Shown here: one piece after another, positions 45,216 to 52,784 of the stretch
Layout: each line of letters begins with the position of its first letter
Numbering within the stretch: the first letter of the stretch is position 1
Source: Saccharothrix violaceirubra
GTDB taxonomy: Bacteria > Actinomycetota > Actinomycetes > Mycobacteriales > Pseudonocardiaceae
Length of the DNA: 64,000 bases
Direction: 5' to 3'
Assembly: GCF_014203755.1 (NCBI RefSeq)
Contig: NZ_JACHJS010000001.1
Location: 4,712,001 to 4,776,000 of the forward strand
Made by a program: the position numbers and the translations under genes
Notes under the pieces: model-generated
Seen by the model: the letters and a program-made list of their open reading frames with translations, nothing else
Database searches by the model: none
What the model was told of the DNA's origin: nothing

Positions 45216-46162
45216 ACACCCGAATCCTCGTCACCGCGACCGCCGCCGTCCTCCTGGGCGGCGTCGCGGTGGGCTACACGGCCCTGTCCGCGACCCCCGA
45301 CACCGACGACGTGGCCACCGCCCCGTCGACCGGCGGCGACCGCGTCCAGATCCTCACCAACGGCCGCCTGTCGTCAGTGGACCGCACCGACCCCACCGGC
45401 CCGAGGAACGTGACCGAACAACGCTGCGACCGCGCCTACGAGGCCGCCGGCACGATCTCCTGCCTACGCCCCGTGGGCGCACTGAAAGCCGGAGAGCTGG
45501 CCGTCCTGGACAAGGACCTCAAGGAACGACGAACCATCCCCCTGACCGGCTTCCCGAACCGGACGAGGGTCTCGGCCAGCGGCCGGATGATCGGCTGGAC
45601 GCTGTTCGTGGACGGCCACTCCTACGCCGCCAACGGCTTCTCCACCAGCACCGGGATCCTCGACACGAAGACCGGCACGACGGTCATGTCCCTGGAGGAG
45701 TTCACCGCGTACGTCGACGACAAGCCCTACCAGGCCTCCGACGTCAACTTCTGGGGCGTCACCTTCACGGCGGACGACAACCGCTTCTACGCCACGATGT
45801 CCACCAACGGCCACCGCTACCTGGTGGAAGGCGACTTCGCGGCCAGAACGATCAGAACCTTGATCGACAACGTCGAATGCCCCTCCCTGTCCCCCGACGG
45901 CACCCGCATCGCCTACAAGGCGGCCAACAACGGCGACCCCCAACAGGGCTGGCGCCTCTCCACCATGGACCTGAAGACCAAAACGATCACCCCACTACCC
46001 GAGACCCGCTCGGTGGACGACCAACCGGCCTGGCTCGACGACGACACCGTCGCCTACGCCCTCCAGGAATCGGACGGCACGAACAACACCTGGACGGTCC
46101 CCGCCACCCCCGAGGGCACCCCCACCCTCTACATCCCCAACGCCAACTCCCCGTCGCCCTGA
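45212..46162 (+). CDS. Secreted TolB-like beta-propeller protein
   Basis: A 316-residue protein with an N-terminal signal or anchor (ILVTATAAVLLGGVAVGYT) and TolB/WD40-like strands: VQILTNGRLSSVD, CPSLSPDGTRIAYKA, QQGWRLSTMDLKTKTI and DDQPAWLDDDTVAYA. The SPDG-IAY motif marks propeller blades. Its start overlaps the MFS stop, so the two are co-expressed; a role as an outer partner of the transporter is inference. There is no lipobox Cys near the signal end. Confidence 0.75.
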   Translation: MNTRILVTATAAVLLGGVAVGYTALSATPDTDDVATAPSTGGDRVQILTNGRLSSVDRTDPTGPRNVTEQRCDRAYEAAGTISCLRPVGALKAGELAVLDKDLKERRTIPLTGFPNRTRVSASGRMIGWTLFVDGHSYAANGFSTSTGILDTKTGTTVMSLEEFTAYVDDKPYQASDVNFWGVTFTADDNRFYATMSTNGHRYLVEGDFAARTIRTLIDNVECPSLSPDGTRIAYKAANNGDPQQGWRLSTMDLKTKTITPLPETRSVDDQPAWLDDDTVAYALQESDGTNNTWTVPATPEGTPTLYIPNANSPSP

Positions 46163-46174
46163 CACCCGATCGAG

Positions 46175-46240
46175 GGTGTCGAAGTGGGTATTTCGCACTG
46201 TCCGAGTGCGTGTTTCGGGGTGCCCGAGTGGAGGACTCGC
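46175..46240. repeat. Three contiguous 22-base repeats, intergenic array 1
   Basis: Units 46175-46196, 46197-46218 and 46219-46240 are exactly 22 bases each, spaced without gaps. They share the pattern rsTGyCCGAgTGnnnnnnTCGs (unit 1 has TGTCGAAGTG). The array lies between convergent genes, 13 bases past one stop and five bases before the other. The same 22-base family occurs at 59238-59303. Confidence 0.75.
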
Positions 46241-46244
46241 GCGT

Positions 46245-47030
46245 TCAGACCTGCACGACCTCCACCCCACGCTCCCGAAACCGCCGAACAGCCTCCGGCG
46301 GCGCCTCCGTGTCCGTCACCAACACGTCCACCACCGCCGTGGCGCAGATCGACACGAACGCCCGCTCCCCGATCTTCGACGAGTCCGCCACCACGATCAC
46401 CCGCCGCGCCCGCTCCGCCAACAGCCGGTTGATGTCCGCATCCCCCTCGTGGTGCGCCGACACCCCCGCGTCCGGATCTATCGCATCCACCCCGAGAAAC
46501 GTCACGTCCAAGCTCAACCCGCTCAAGATCTTCCCGGCCAGCGGACTCATCAGCTCATAGGACTGCGGCCGAGCCACCCCACCCGTCACCACCAACTTCA
46601 CCTGCGGCCGAACCGCCAACTCGTTCGCGATGTTCAACGCGTTGGTCACGACGGTGATCAACCCGTCCCCCTCCGCCCCGCCCACCTCGGCGCTGGTCAT
46701 CAAGGCCCGAGCCACCTCGGTGGTGGTGGTCCCACCGTTCATCCCCACCACCTCCCCGCGCGACACCCGGGAAGCCGCCGCCCGCCCGATCCGCTGCTTC
46801 TCACCCGAACGGCGCACCGTCTTATAGCGCAAAGGAAGGTCATAAGCGACCGCATGGGCCACAGCGCCGCCACGGGTACGCGTCAACAGGTGCTGCCCGG
46901 CGAGGTGGTCCAGATCGCGGCGAACGGTCGCGCCGGAGACGTCCAGCTCCGCGGCGATGTCCTCGACCTCGATCCTGCCGCGCTCGGCGAGGAGTTCCAG
47001 CACCGCGTTCAACCGCTCGTACCGATTCAC
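46245..47030 (-). CDS. DeoR/GlpR-family transcriptional regulator
   Basis: A 261-residue regulator of the sugar-phosphate-responsive DeoR family. The N-terminal HTH reads RYERLNAVLELLAERGRIEVEDIAAEL, then VSGATVRRDLDHL and TRTRGGAV. The C-terminal sensor domain carries GMNGGTTTTEVA, TNALNIANEL and the late ADSSKIG segment. No sugar operon is directly adjacent, so the target is unknown. It ends five bases from the 22-base repeat array. Confidence 0.92.
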   Translation of the reverse strand: MNRYERLNAVLELLAERGRIEVEDIAAELDVSGATVRRDLDHLAGQHLLTRTRGGAVAHAVAYDLPLRYKTVRRSGEKQRIGRAAASRVSRGEVVGMNGGTTTTEVARALMTSAEVGGAEGDGLITVVTNALNIANELAVRPQVKLVVTGGVARPQSYELMSPLAGKILSGLSLDVTFLGVDAIDPDAGVSAHHEGDADINRLLAERARRVIVVADSSKIGERAFVSICATAVVDVLVTDTEAPPEAVRRFRERGVEVVQV

Positions 47031-47093
47031 CGGCCCACCTCCGAGCCTGAAGATATTGCACGACCCACCGTCGCAGTAGGGCGAATCAGCAGG

Positions 47094-48008
47094 TCAGTCC
47101 CGAGTCGTGAACTCGCGCAGCCGCGTCGCCAGCTCGCGGGCGTCGGCGTCGCCCCGGTTGCGTTCCGCCAGAAGGCGCAACGGGATCAGCCGGTCGAGCA
47201 CCCGTCCCGACCCCACCCGCGACGCCATCGCCGCCGTGCCGCACCGCAGCGCCTCGTCCGCGTCCCCCTCCCGGAGGTGGTTGCCCGCCAACGCGATCAG
47301 GCTGAAGACCCGGCTGCGCGTCGCACCCGGCCCGTACCCGCGCACCGCGATCGACAGGGCCTGGATCGCCCGCCCGGTCGACGACGGCGACACCGTGCGG
47401 GCCAGTTCGGAGTGCACCATCCCGGTCATCGCGGACAGGTCCGTCTCGTCGAAGAACCGTGCCCAGCCGGGCACCGGACCGCGGGTCTTGGAGAACTCCG
47501 ACATCGCGGCGCCCAGGCACGTCATCGCGGACGCGTGGTCGCCCAGCCCGGCATGTACCCACGCGCAGTTGGCTTGCAGGATCGCCGCGGTGTGCGACGA
47601 CAGCGCCGACGCGAGCCCGGCGTCGAACGCCCGCAGCGCCGAGTGCCGCTCGCCGGCGTGCAACCGCATCCGCCCGACGCGGTAGTGCACGTTCGCCACG
47701 AGGTCCGGCGAGTCCGCGCCGTACTCCAACGCGAGGTCCCAATAGCGTTGCGCGGCAACGGTGAGGCCGGTGTCGAAACAGGTCCACGCGACGAGGTTCG
47801 CGAGATCCCCCAACGCCACCGACAGCCGCGTCCGGATGGTCGTCGTGCACCGCGCCCGGCTGAGCTGTTCGGACCACGCCAACACGGCCGACGCGCGGTC
47901 CCGACAGGACTCACCGCCCTCCCGGTAGTCCAACTCGCGCAGGAATGCCGTACTCCGCTCAAGGTGTTCGATGTCCGCAACGCCGACCCGGTTCGGGACC
48001 TTCGCCAT
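47094..48008 (-). CDS. TPR-like protein resembling the sensor half of an XRE regulator, without DNA-binding domain
   Basis: A 304-residue helical protein with tetratricopeptide-like pairs (YWDLALEYGADSPDLVANVHYRVGRM, RAFDAGLASALSSHTAAILQANCAW and further). The opening VGVADIEHLERSTAFLRELDYREGG closely matches the segment that follows the HTH in many actinomycete XRE regulators. Here the start at 48008, with GGAGG upstream, begins just before this segment and no HTH precedes it. It is either a truncated regulator or a stand-alone sensor partner. It is divergent from the SnoaL-like gene. Confidence 0.7.
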   Translation of the reverse strand: MAKVPNRVGVADIEHLERSTAFLRELDYREGGESCRDRASAVLAWSEQLSRARCTTTIRTRLSVALGDLANLVAWTCFDTGLTVAAQRYWDLALEYGADSPDLVANVHYRVGRMRLHAGERHSALRAFDAGLASALSSHTAAILQANCAWVHAGLGDHASAMTCLGAAMSEFSKTRGPVPGWARFFDETDLSAMTGMVHSELARTVSPSSTGRAIQALSIAVRGYGPGATRSRVFSLIALAGNHLREGDADEALRCGTAAMASRVGSGRVLDRLIPLRLLAERNRGDADARELATRLREFTTRD

Positions 48009-48133
48009 CGCCGTACCTCCGCGTCGCCGGCCGGTCCCCAGAGTGCGCCGGGTCAAACGCGTGCACCGCGGGTACCACCCCGGGGTGTTCCCCGCGCGGA
48101 CACCGCGAACCGGAGAGGAGTACTCATGAAAAG

Positions 48134-48529
48134 GTGAGCGACGATGTCACGATGGTGGTCGAACGGCTGATCGCCCGCTGGACCGCCAAGGACACCACCG
48201 GCGTCAGCCGCCTCTTCTCGGAAGATCTGCGCTGGTGGACGGCTCCCGTGCCGGGTGCGCCGTGGCCGACCGTGGTCCGCAACCGGCGGGAGGTCGAGGC
48301 GTTCTTCCTGGCGTTCCAGTCGGTTCTCGAACTGACCGGCGTGACCACCCGCGGCCTGGTCGTGCACCGACCCGAGGCGGTGCTCATGGGACGTCTTCAC
48401 GCTCGGGTCGTCGCCAGCCACTTGCCGGTTTCTTGCGAGTTCGCGTTGTCGATCAGCCTTCGTGGTGGTCTAATCCACGAGTTCCGCGTTTACGCGGACA
48501 CCTTCGTGCTGGCTCGGGCACTCGCGTGA
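48134..48529 (+). CDS. SnoaL-like domain protein
   Basis: A 131-residue cone-shaped alpha+beta barrel protein of the NTF2/SnoaL superfamily: VVERLIARWTAKDTTGVSRLF, DLRWWTAPVPGAPWP, then beta strands ending ISLRGGLIHEFRVYADTF. Such domains serve as small enzymes or ligand binders. The start is uncertain. The GTG at 48134 overlaps the stop of a three-codon ORF (MKR) that has GAGAGGAG upstream; a downstream ATG at 48152 is the alternative. It precedes two tetR genes. Confidence 0.7.
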   Translation: MSDDVTMVVERLIARWTAKDTTGVSRLFSEDLRWWTAPVPGAPWPTVVRNRREVEAFFLAFQSVLELTGVTTRGLVVHRPEAVLMGRLHARVVASHLPVSCEFALSISLRGGLIHEFRVYADTFVLARALA

Positions 48530-48601
48530 CGCGCGGTATCACCGCTTTGCTCGCAGACGGCGACTGTCGGGCACCATCGCACCGGAGAGCATGCCACCGA
48601 G

Positions 48602-49156
48602 ATGTCGACCACCAGGGACGGGCTCTTAGCCGCCGCGGCCACCGCGTTCGAGCGCCACGGCTACGCGAGGGCGACCATCGAGGACGTCTGCGACCTCGCC
48701 GGAGTCACGAAAGGCGCGCTGTACGGCCATTTCGGCTCCAAGAAGGAACTGGCCATCGCCGTGCTGGAACGCCAGGCCACCGTCTGGGCCAAACAGGTGG
48801 CGCAGGTGAAGGGCAGCCCCCTGCAAGCCCTGGTCGATCTGGGCTACGCGGTACACCGCGACCGCGCCCGGCTGCTGTTCCAGGCACCCATTTGCGAGGA
48901 CGTCGCCGAGCGCCAGGTCTCGCTGTGGCGCTGGATGGTCCGCGACCTGCTGCACGCCGCCGCCGCGCACGGCGAACTCCGCGACGAGGTGGTCGTCGAT
49001 TCGTGTGTCGAAGGAATACTCGCCGGTCTGGTGGGGGTGCACCTGCTGTCGATGAGCACGGACGGCAGCCGGGGCGTGTTCGGCACGTGGCGTTCGTGGC
49101 TGCCGGGCATCGCCCAGCCCACCGCCTGCGCGAACCTCCGGTGGGTCGCGCCGTGA
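48602..49156 (+). CDS. TetR/AcrR-family regulator 1
   Basis: A 184-residue TetR regulator. The HTH is at residues about 5-50 (ATIEDVCDLAGVTKGALYGHFGSKKELAIAV). The ligand domain has the layout of gamma-butyrolactone-receptor-like proteins (ALVDLGYAVHRDRARLLF), but ligand specificity cannot be read from sequence. Its stop overlaps the start of a second tetR gene (GTGA), so both are made from one message. Confidence 0.88.
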   Translation: MSTTRDGLLAAAATAFERHGYARATIEDVCDLAGVTKGALYGHFGSKKELAIAVLERQATVWAKQVAQVKGSPLQALVDLGYAVHRDRARLLFQAPICEDVAERQVSLWRWMVRDLLHAAAAHGELRDEVVVDSCVEGILAGLVGVHLLSMSTDGSRGVFGTWRSWLPGIAQPTACANLRWVAP

Positions 49157-49740
49157 GCGATCTGACGCAGGGCGCGCGGACCCGGGCCGGGCTGGTCGAG
49201 GCCGCGATCGAGCTGTTCGACCGGCACGGTTACGACAACACCTCACTCGATGCCGTGTGCCGCCGTGTGTCAGTGACGAAAGGCGCCCTGTACCGCCACT
49301 TCCCCTCGAAGCAGGCGCTCGCCGCCGCGGTCGTCGAGGAGCACTTCCGCCGCTGGTACGAGGTGCGCGCCGAGATCGAGGGCACGGGCGTGAGCCCGTT
49401 GACCACCTTGGTCGACGTCACCCACCGCATGGGCTGCCTGACGCGCACCGACCGCACGGTGCGCGTCGGCGTGCGCCTGCTGTTCACGAGCGAGCTGTAC
49501 GAGATGCTCGCCGGCACGCACTTCGCCAGCGTCGCCGTGATGGTCCGCGACCTGCTCACCCGCGCCGCCGCGGCGGGCGAGATCCCGCCCGGCCTCGACA
49601 CCAGGGAGGAGGCCGACGGCATCACGTCCGCGATCGTCGGCGCCCAGGCCCTGTCCTTGGTCACCGGGTCGGAGGGTTACCCGCTCCGCTCGCTGTGGCG
49701 GCACAAGGTGCACGATTTTCAGTTGACACTGAAGTCATAG
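49153..49740 (+). CDS. TetR/AcrR-family regulator 2, coupled to regulator 1
   Basis: A 195-residue paralogue. The HTH reads TSLDAVCRRVSVTKGALYRHFPSKQALAAAVVEEHF. The C-terminal domain has VDVTHRMGCLTRTDRTVRVGVRLLF, again like butyrolactone-receptor homologues. The GTG start overlaps the upstream stop. Two co-translated TetRs could heterodimerise. No butyrolactone synthase is in the window. Confidence 0.88.
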   Translation: MSDLTQGARTRAGLVEAAIELFDRHGYDNTSLDAVCRRVSVTKGALYRHFPSKQALAAAVVEEHFRRWYEVRAEIEGTGVSPLTTLVDVTHRMGCLTRTDRTVRVGVRLLFTSELYEMLAGTHFASVAVMVRDLLTRAAAAGEIPPGLDTREEADGITSAIVGAQALSLVTGSEGYPLRSLWRHKVHDFQLTLKS

Positions 49741-49747
49741 AGACCAT

Positions 49748-50689
49748 TCACACCTCCCCGAACCGGTCGCGGCACTCGTCGTCGATCTCGTCGAGGATGC
49801 GCTCCAGCTCGGCCCCGCCGACCGAGTGCGCGTACAGCGTGGCGAACCGTTCGAGGTGACCCTTCACGTCGTCCTCGTCGGTGATCACCACGTTGCCCGC
49901 CAGCAGGTCGACGACGACCATCCGCGCGTCGAAGATCTGGAACCCGGACTCGGGCACCTCCACCTCGCCGTAGAACGGCACCACGCGCACGTCCACGTTG
50001 TGCCGTTCCATCGCCTCCCGCGCGTCCTCGTACGCCTCGGGCGAGCCGCGCAGCGCGCCCTCGGTCAGGATCGCGATCACCTGCTTGCGCGGGCTGATGT
50101 CCTCGACGAGCACCCGCGGCACGCCCGACACCCCCAGCACCCGGATCGTGCTCGCCGAGGACGCCACCTTGACCACGCCGACCTGTTGCCTCGACACACC
50201 ACGGTGCAGCACGGCCCGACGGTGTTCCGCATCCCGCGCGACCCGCGTGGCCAACGTGATCAGCCGGACCCGCATCTCGGTGTCCACCTCGTACACGTCC
50301 GCGAGCCGCTCGACGTCCTCCACCTTCGGCAGCAACCGCCCGGTCTCCATTTTGGACACCTTGGACTGACTGATCCCCGCCTGGAATCCCGCGGACTTGC
50401 CGGTCATCCCCCGCGCCAGCCGGGCCCGGAGAAGCTCACTCGACAGCTCCTCCCGACGGGCCCGCGCATCGCCCGCCGCCATCATCGCGGCGGTCCGCCG
50501 GTAGCCGCGTCGACGCAACGGAATCCCTTCTGCCACAAGGGTTGTGCGCACCGTGCCGTACGATCGACCCGTGGCTTCGGCGAGTGCGCGGATGGTCTTC
50601 CCCTCGACATACCCGGCGGTCACGTATGCCTTGAAGTTCGACCCCTCGGCCACGCGCCTTGCCCTCGCTTCCTCAAGTGCGCTGATCAC
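49748..50689 (-). CDS. Scr1-type XRE regulator with an additional N-terminal HTH
   Basis: A 313-residue regulator. An N-terminal homeodomain-like HTH (YVTAGYVEGKTIRALAEATG, then RSYGTVRTTLVAEGIPLRRRG, residues about 20-60) precedes an XRE HTH (RLARGMTGKSAGFQAGISQSKVSKMETGR region, about 90-150) and a C-terminal DUF5753/Scr1-like sensor (VPFYGEVEVPESGFQIFD, VVITDEDDVKGHLERF). The double HTH is unusual for this family. The GTG start has GGAGG upstream and lies inside the end of the zinc-finger gene, so they form an operon. Confidence 0.85.
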   Translation of the reverse strand: MISALEEARARRVAEGSNFKAYVTAGYVEGKTIRALAEATGRSYGTVRTTLVAEGIPLRRRGYRRTAAMMAAGDARARREELSSELLRARLARGMTGKSAGFQAGISQSKVSKMETGRLLPKVEDVERLADVYEVDTEMRVRLITLATRVARDAEHRRAVLHRGVSRQQVGVVKVASSASTIRVLGVSGVPRVLVEDISPRKQVIAILTEGALRGSPEAYEDAREAMERHNVDVRVVPFYGEVEVPESGFQIFDARMVVVDLLAGNVVITDEDDVKGHLERFATLYAHSVGGAELERILDEIDDECRDRFGEV

Positions 50690-50942
50690 GCGCCTGCCTC
50701 CTCCTCGGTGTGTACCTGCCCGGTGCGCGACCGTCGCGCGGAAAGGCCGGGATTCCTTCGTGGCTGCGCCAAGCCGAGTCGCACCCGGGGCACGTCGGCC
50801 AGCACCAGCGCTCGTACGGGCTCGTGGCCGGGACGACCAGGGGCACACCGCACAGCGTCTCGCCCACCTCGTGCGCGACCAGCACGGCGCGGACGGCGTG
50901 CCGACGCCCTTCGTAGGGCAGCCAACGGAACTCCCGTTTCAC
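50673..50942 (-). CDS. Small zinc-finger-like protein partnered with an Scr1-type regulator
   Basis: An 89-residue protein with FRWLPYEGRRHAVRAV, then ETLCGVPLVV and WCWPTCPGCDSAWRSHEG. The Cys/His set (LCG, CxxxCxxC, His) suggests a single zinc site. Similar short proteins accompany XRE/DUF397 loci in actinomycetes. The GTG at 50942 has GGGGAGGGG five to six bases upstream. Its 3' end overlaps the next gene by 17 bases. Confidence 0.75.
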   Translation of the reverse strand: MKREFRWLPYEGRRHAVRAVLVAHEVGETLCGVPLVVPATSPYERWCWPTCPGCDSAWRSHEGIPAFPRDGRAPGRYTPRRRQARDQRT

Positions 50943-51087
50943 CTCGACCCCTCCCCCATATTTCACAAGCTTCACGGTATGACTGCACGTGCAGGCTGGG
51001 AAGTACACCATCGTGTGAACCCGAAGCCGACGGTCTTGCGGCACACTCGACCCGACATCATTCGAGCTATCCGGAAGGTCCAGATCC

Positions 51088-51939
51088 ATGACCAACGGCG
51101 CGAATCCGACCGTCCACAAGCGACAGTTGGGTATGGCGCTCACGGCGCTGCGCGAGAAGGCCGGGAAGTCCGTCGACGACGTCGCCGCGCTCCTGGAGTG
51201 CTCGTCCGCGAAGATCAGGCGGGTCGAGTGCGGCGACGTGGCCGTGCGCGCGTCCGAGCTGAAGGACGTGCTCGACTTCTTCAGCGCCACCAAGACCGAG
51301 CGCCGCGAGCTGGAGGACCTGGGACGCGAGGCCCGCAAGCGCGCGCCGCACACCCCTTACGGCGCCGTCCTCCCCGATTTCTTCCGCAAGTTCTTCAGTC
51401 TCGAACAAATCGCGGCGGAGATCTTGCTCTACCACGCCGAGATCATCCCGGGGCAGTTCCAGACGCCCGAGTACGCCCGCGCCCTGATCGAGGCGAACCC
51501 GACCCACGAGCCCGAGGAGATCGACCGCCTGATCCAGGCCCGGCAGACGCGGCTGTCCCGCATCACGCGCGACGAGGACCCCCAGCGCCAGCACGTGGTC
51601 CTGCACGAGGCCGCCATCCGGACCATGGTCGGCGGGCCGGTCGTGATGAAGGACCAGTTGCTCTACCTGCGCAAGCTGGCGTCGATGTCGAACGTCACCA
51701 TCCAGGTGATCCCGTTCAGCGCCGGGGCGCACGCTGCGACGGGTCTGCCGTTCATTCTGCTGCGTTTTCCCGACAACGTACGTAACGCCGTCTACCTGGA
51801 GAGCCTCACGTCAGCCAACTCCCTCGACGACCCGGCGCACGTCGCCCAGTATGAGATGACTTTCCGCCACGTGGTGGGTGCCGCATTCTCGCCCACGAAG
51901 ACCAGCGCCCTTCTGGCTACAGTTGCGGGAGAACTGTGA
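51088..51939 (+). CDS. Scr1-like XRE regulator (DUF5753), partner of a DUF397 protein
   Basis: A 283-residue regulator with an N-terminal XRE HTH (LGMALTALREKAGKSVDDVAALLECSSAKIRRVE region, residues about 14-50) and a DUF5753 domain (EIIPGQFQTPEYARALIEANP, VLHEAAIRTMVGG, VTIQVIPFSAGAH). In Streptomyces, Scr1 (this family) and Scr2 (DUF397) form an antitoxin/toxin-like pair. The next gene, a DUF397 protein, starts inside this stop codon. The 145-base gap 50943-51087 is the divergent promoter region. Confidence 0.9.
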   Translation: MTNGANPTVHKRQLGMALTALREKAGKSVDDVAALLECSSAKIRRVECGDVAVRASELKDVLDFFSATKTERRELEDLGREARKRAPHTPYGAVLPDFFRKFFSLEQIAAEILLYHAEIIPGQFQTPEYARALIEANPTHEPEEIDRLIQARQTRLSRITRDEDPQRQHVVLHEAAIRTMVGGPVVMKDQLLYLRKLASMSNVTIQVIPFSAGAHAATGLPFILLRFPDNVRNAVYLESLTSANSLDDPAHVAQYEMTFRHVVGAAFSPTKTSALLATVAGEL

Positions 51940-52247
51940 GCCATATGAAGGGTGGGCGCACGATGGCCTTGACCTGGAAGAAGTCGAGTCACAGCGGCGG
52001 CAACGGCGGCCAGTGTGTCGAGCTGGCGTGGAAGAAGGCCAGCTACAGCGCCGGCAACGGCGGCGCCTGTGTCGAACTGGCCTGGCACAAGTCGAGTCAC
52101 AGCGGCGGCAACGGCGGCGACTGCGTCGAGGTGGCACAGGGCGCCGCTCAACTGCTGGTCCGCGACTCGAAGAACCCCGGTGGCCCGGTCCTCGGCTTCA
52201 CGGCCGCGACCTTCGCCGGCTTCCTGTCCGCCTTGAAGAGCGACTGA
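51936..52247 (+). CDS. DUF397 (Scr2-like) protein with a triplicated N-terminal motif
   Basis: A 103-residue DUF397 protein. The family motif WxKSSxSxGNGGxCVE normally occurs once; here it occurs three times in tandem (WKKSSHSGGNGGQCVEL, WKKASYSAGNGGACVEL, WHKSSHSGGNGGDCVEV). The usual tail follows once (VRDSKNPGGPVLGFTAATF). The GTG start overlaps the regulator stop; ATGs at 51945 and 51963 are alternatives. The triplication comes from exact 54-base units (51975-52136). Confidence 0.88.
   Translation: MSHMKGGRTMALTWKKSSHSGGNGGQCVELAWKKASYSAGNGGACVELAWHKSSHSGGNGGDCVEVAQGAAQLLVRDSKNPGGPVLGFTAATFAGFLSALKSD
51975..52136. repeat. Three 54-base tandem units inside the DUF397 gene
   Basis: Units 51975-52028, 52029-52082 and 52083-52136 each encode 18 residues beginning WxKxS. 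Units 1 and 3 are nearly identical (AAGTCGAGTCACAGCGGCGG in both); unit 2 is more diverged. Confidence 0.9.
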
Positions 52248-52254
52248 CCCGAAC

Positions 52255-52283
52255 GACGGCCCCCGGCACCGCCGGGGGCCGTC
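52255..52283. terminator. Bidirectional hairpin between DUF397 and YciI genes
   Basis: Thirteen-base perfect arms GACGGCCCCCGGC and GCCGGGGGCCGTC with a three-base loop, between convergent stops at 52247 and 52287. Confidence 0.85.
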
Positions 52284-52286
52284 CGG

Positions 52287-52691
52287 TCACAGCTCGGACG
52301 TGTCGGGCGCACCCATGATCTCGCGCACCTCGATGGGCTGCCCCAACGGCCGGCCACCGGGTCCGGGCGCGGCCGAGGCCTTGGCCGCGATCTCCAACGC
52401 CCGCTCGGGCGTGGCGTCGACCAGCCAGTAACCCGCGAGGAACTCCCGTCTCTCGGGGAACGGCCCGCTGTCCACGACGGGCGCACCGTCACCCTTGTAC
52501 GTGACGATCTTCGCCGCCTCCGGCCCCGCCACCCCCTGGGCGTCGACCAGCTCGCCGCGCTCGGTCAACTCGCGACCGAGGTCGTGCTGGAACGTGATGT
52601 GGCGGTCGACGTCCTCGCGCGCCCACTCGTGCATGGGGATGTCGCAGTCGAGCGTGGCGCCGTAGTTCATGAGAAGCAGAAACCTGGCCAT
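52287..52691 (-). CDS. YciI/DGPF-family protein
   Basis: A 134-residue YCII-domain protein: MARFLLLMNYGATLDCD at the start, LGRELTERGELVDAQGV and the family core APVVDSGPFPERREFLAGYWLVD near the middle, followed by ALEIAAKASAAPG. The Asp-Gly-Pro-Phe-type motif appears here as DSGPF. Such proteins often accompany ECF sigma factors, but none is adjacent here. The ATG at 52691 has GGGAG upstream. Confidence 0.88.
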   Translation of the reverse strand: MARFLLLMNYGATLDCDIPMHEWAREDVDRHITFQHDLGRELTERGELVDAQGVAGPEAAKIVTYKGDGAPVVDSGPFPERREFLAGYWLVDATPERALEIAAKASAAPGPGGRPLGQPIEVREIMGAPDTSEL

Positions 52692-52784
52692 CCGGAACTC
52701 CCTGTGCTCGGTCGCGCCCATCTTGACGCGTCCGCGCCCCCGCCACAGAACCTGCACCGCCACAGAACTCCGCCGGCACGCTCG

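Noticed and set aside
46175..46240. CRISPR array
   Set aside because: The 22-base units abut without spacers and no cas genes are present.
50686..50988. 100-residue minus-strand ORF
   Set aside because: It is an Arg/Ala-rich shadow; the frame 50673-50942 carries the conserved Cys/His pattern and a strong ribosome binding site.
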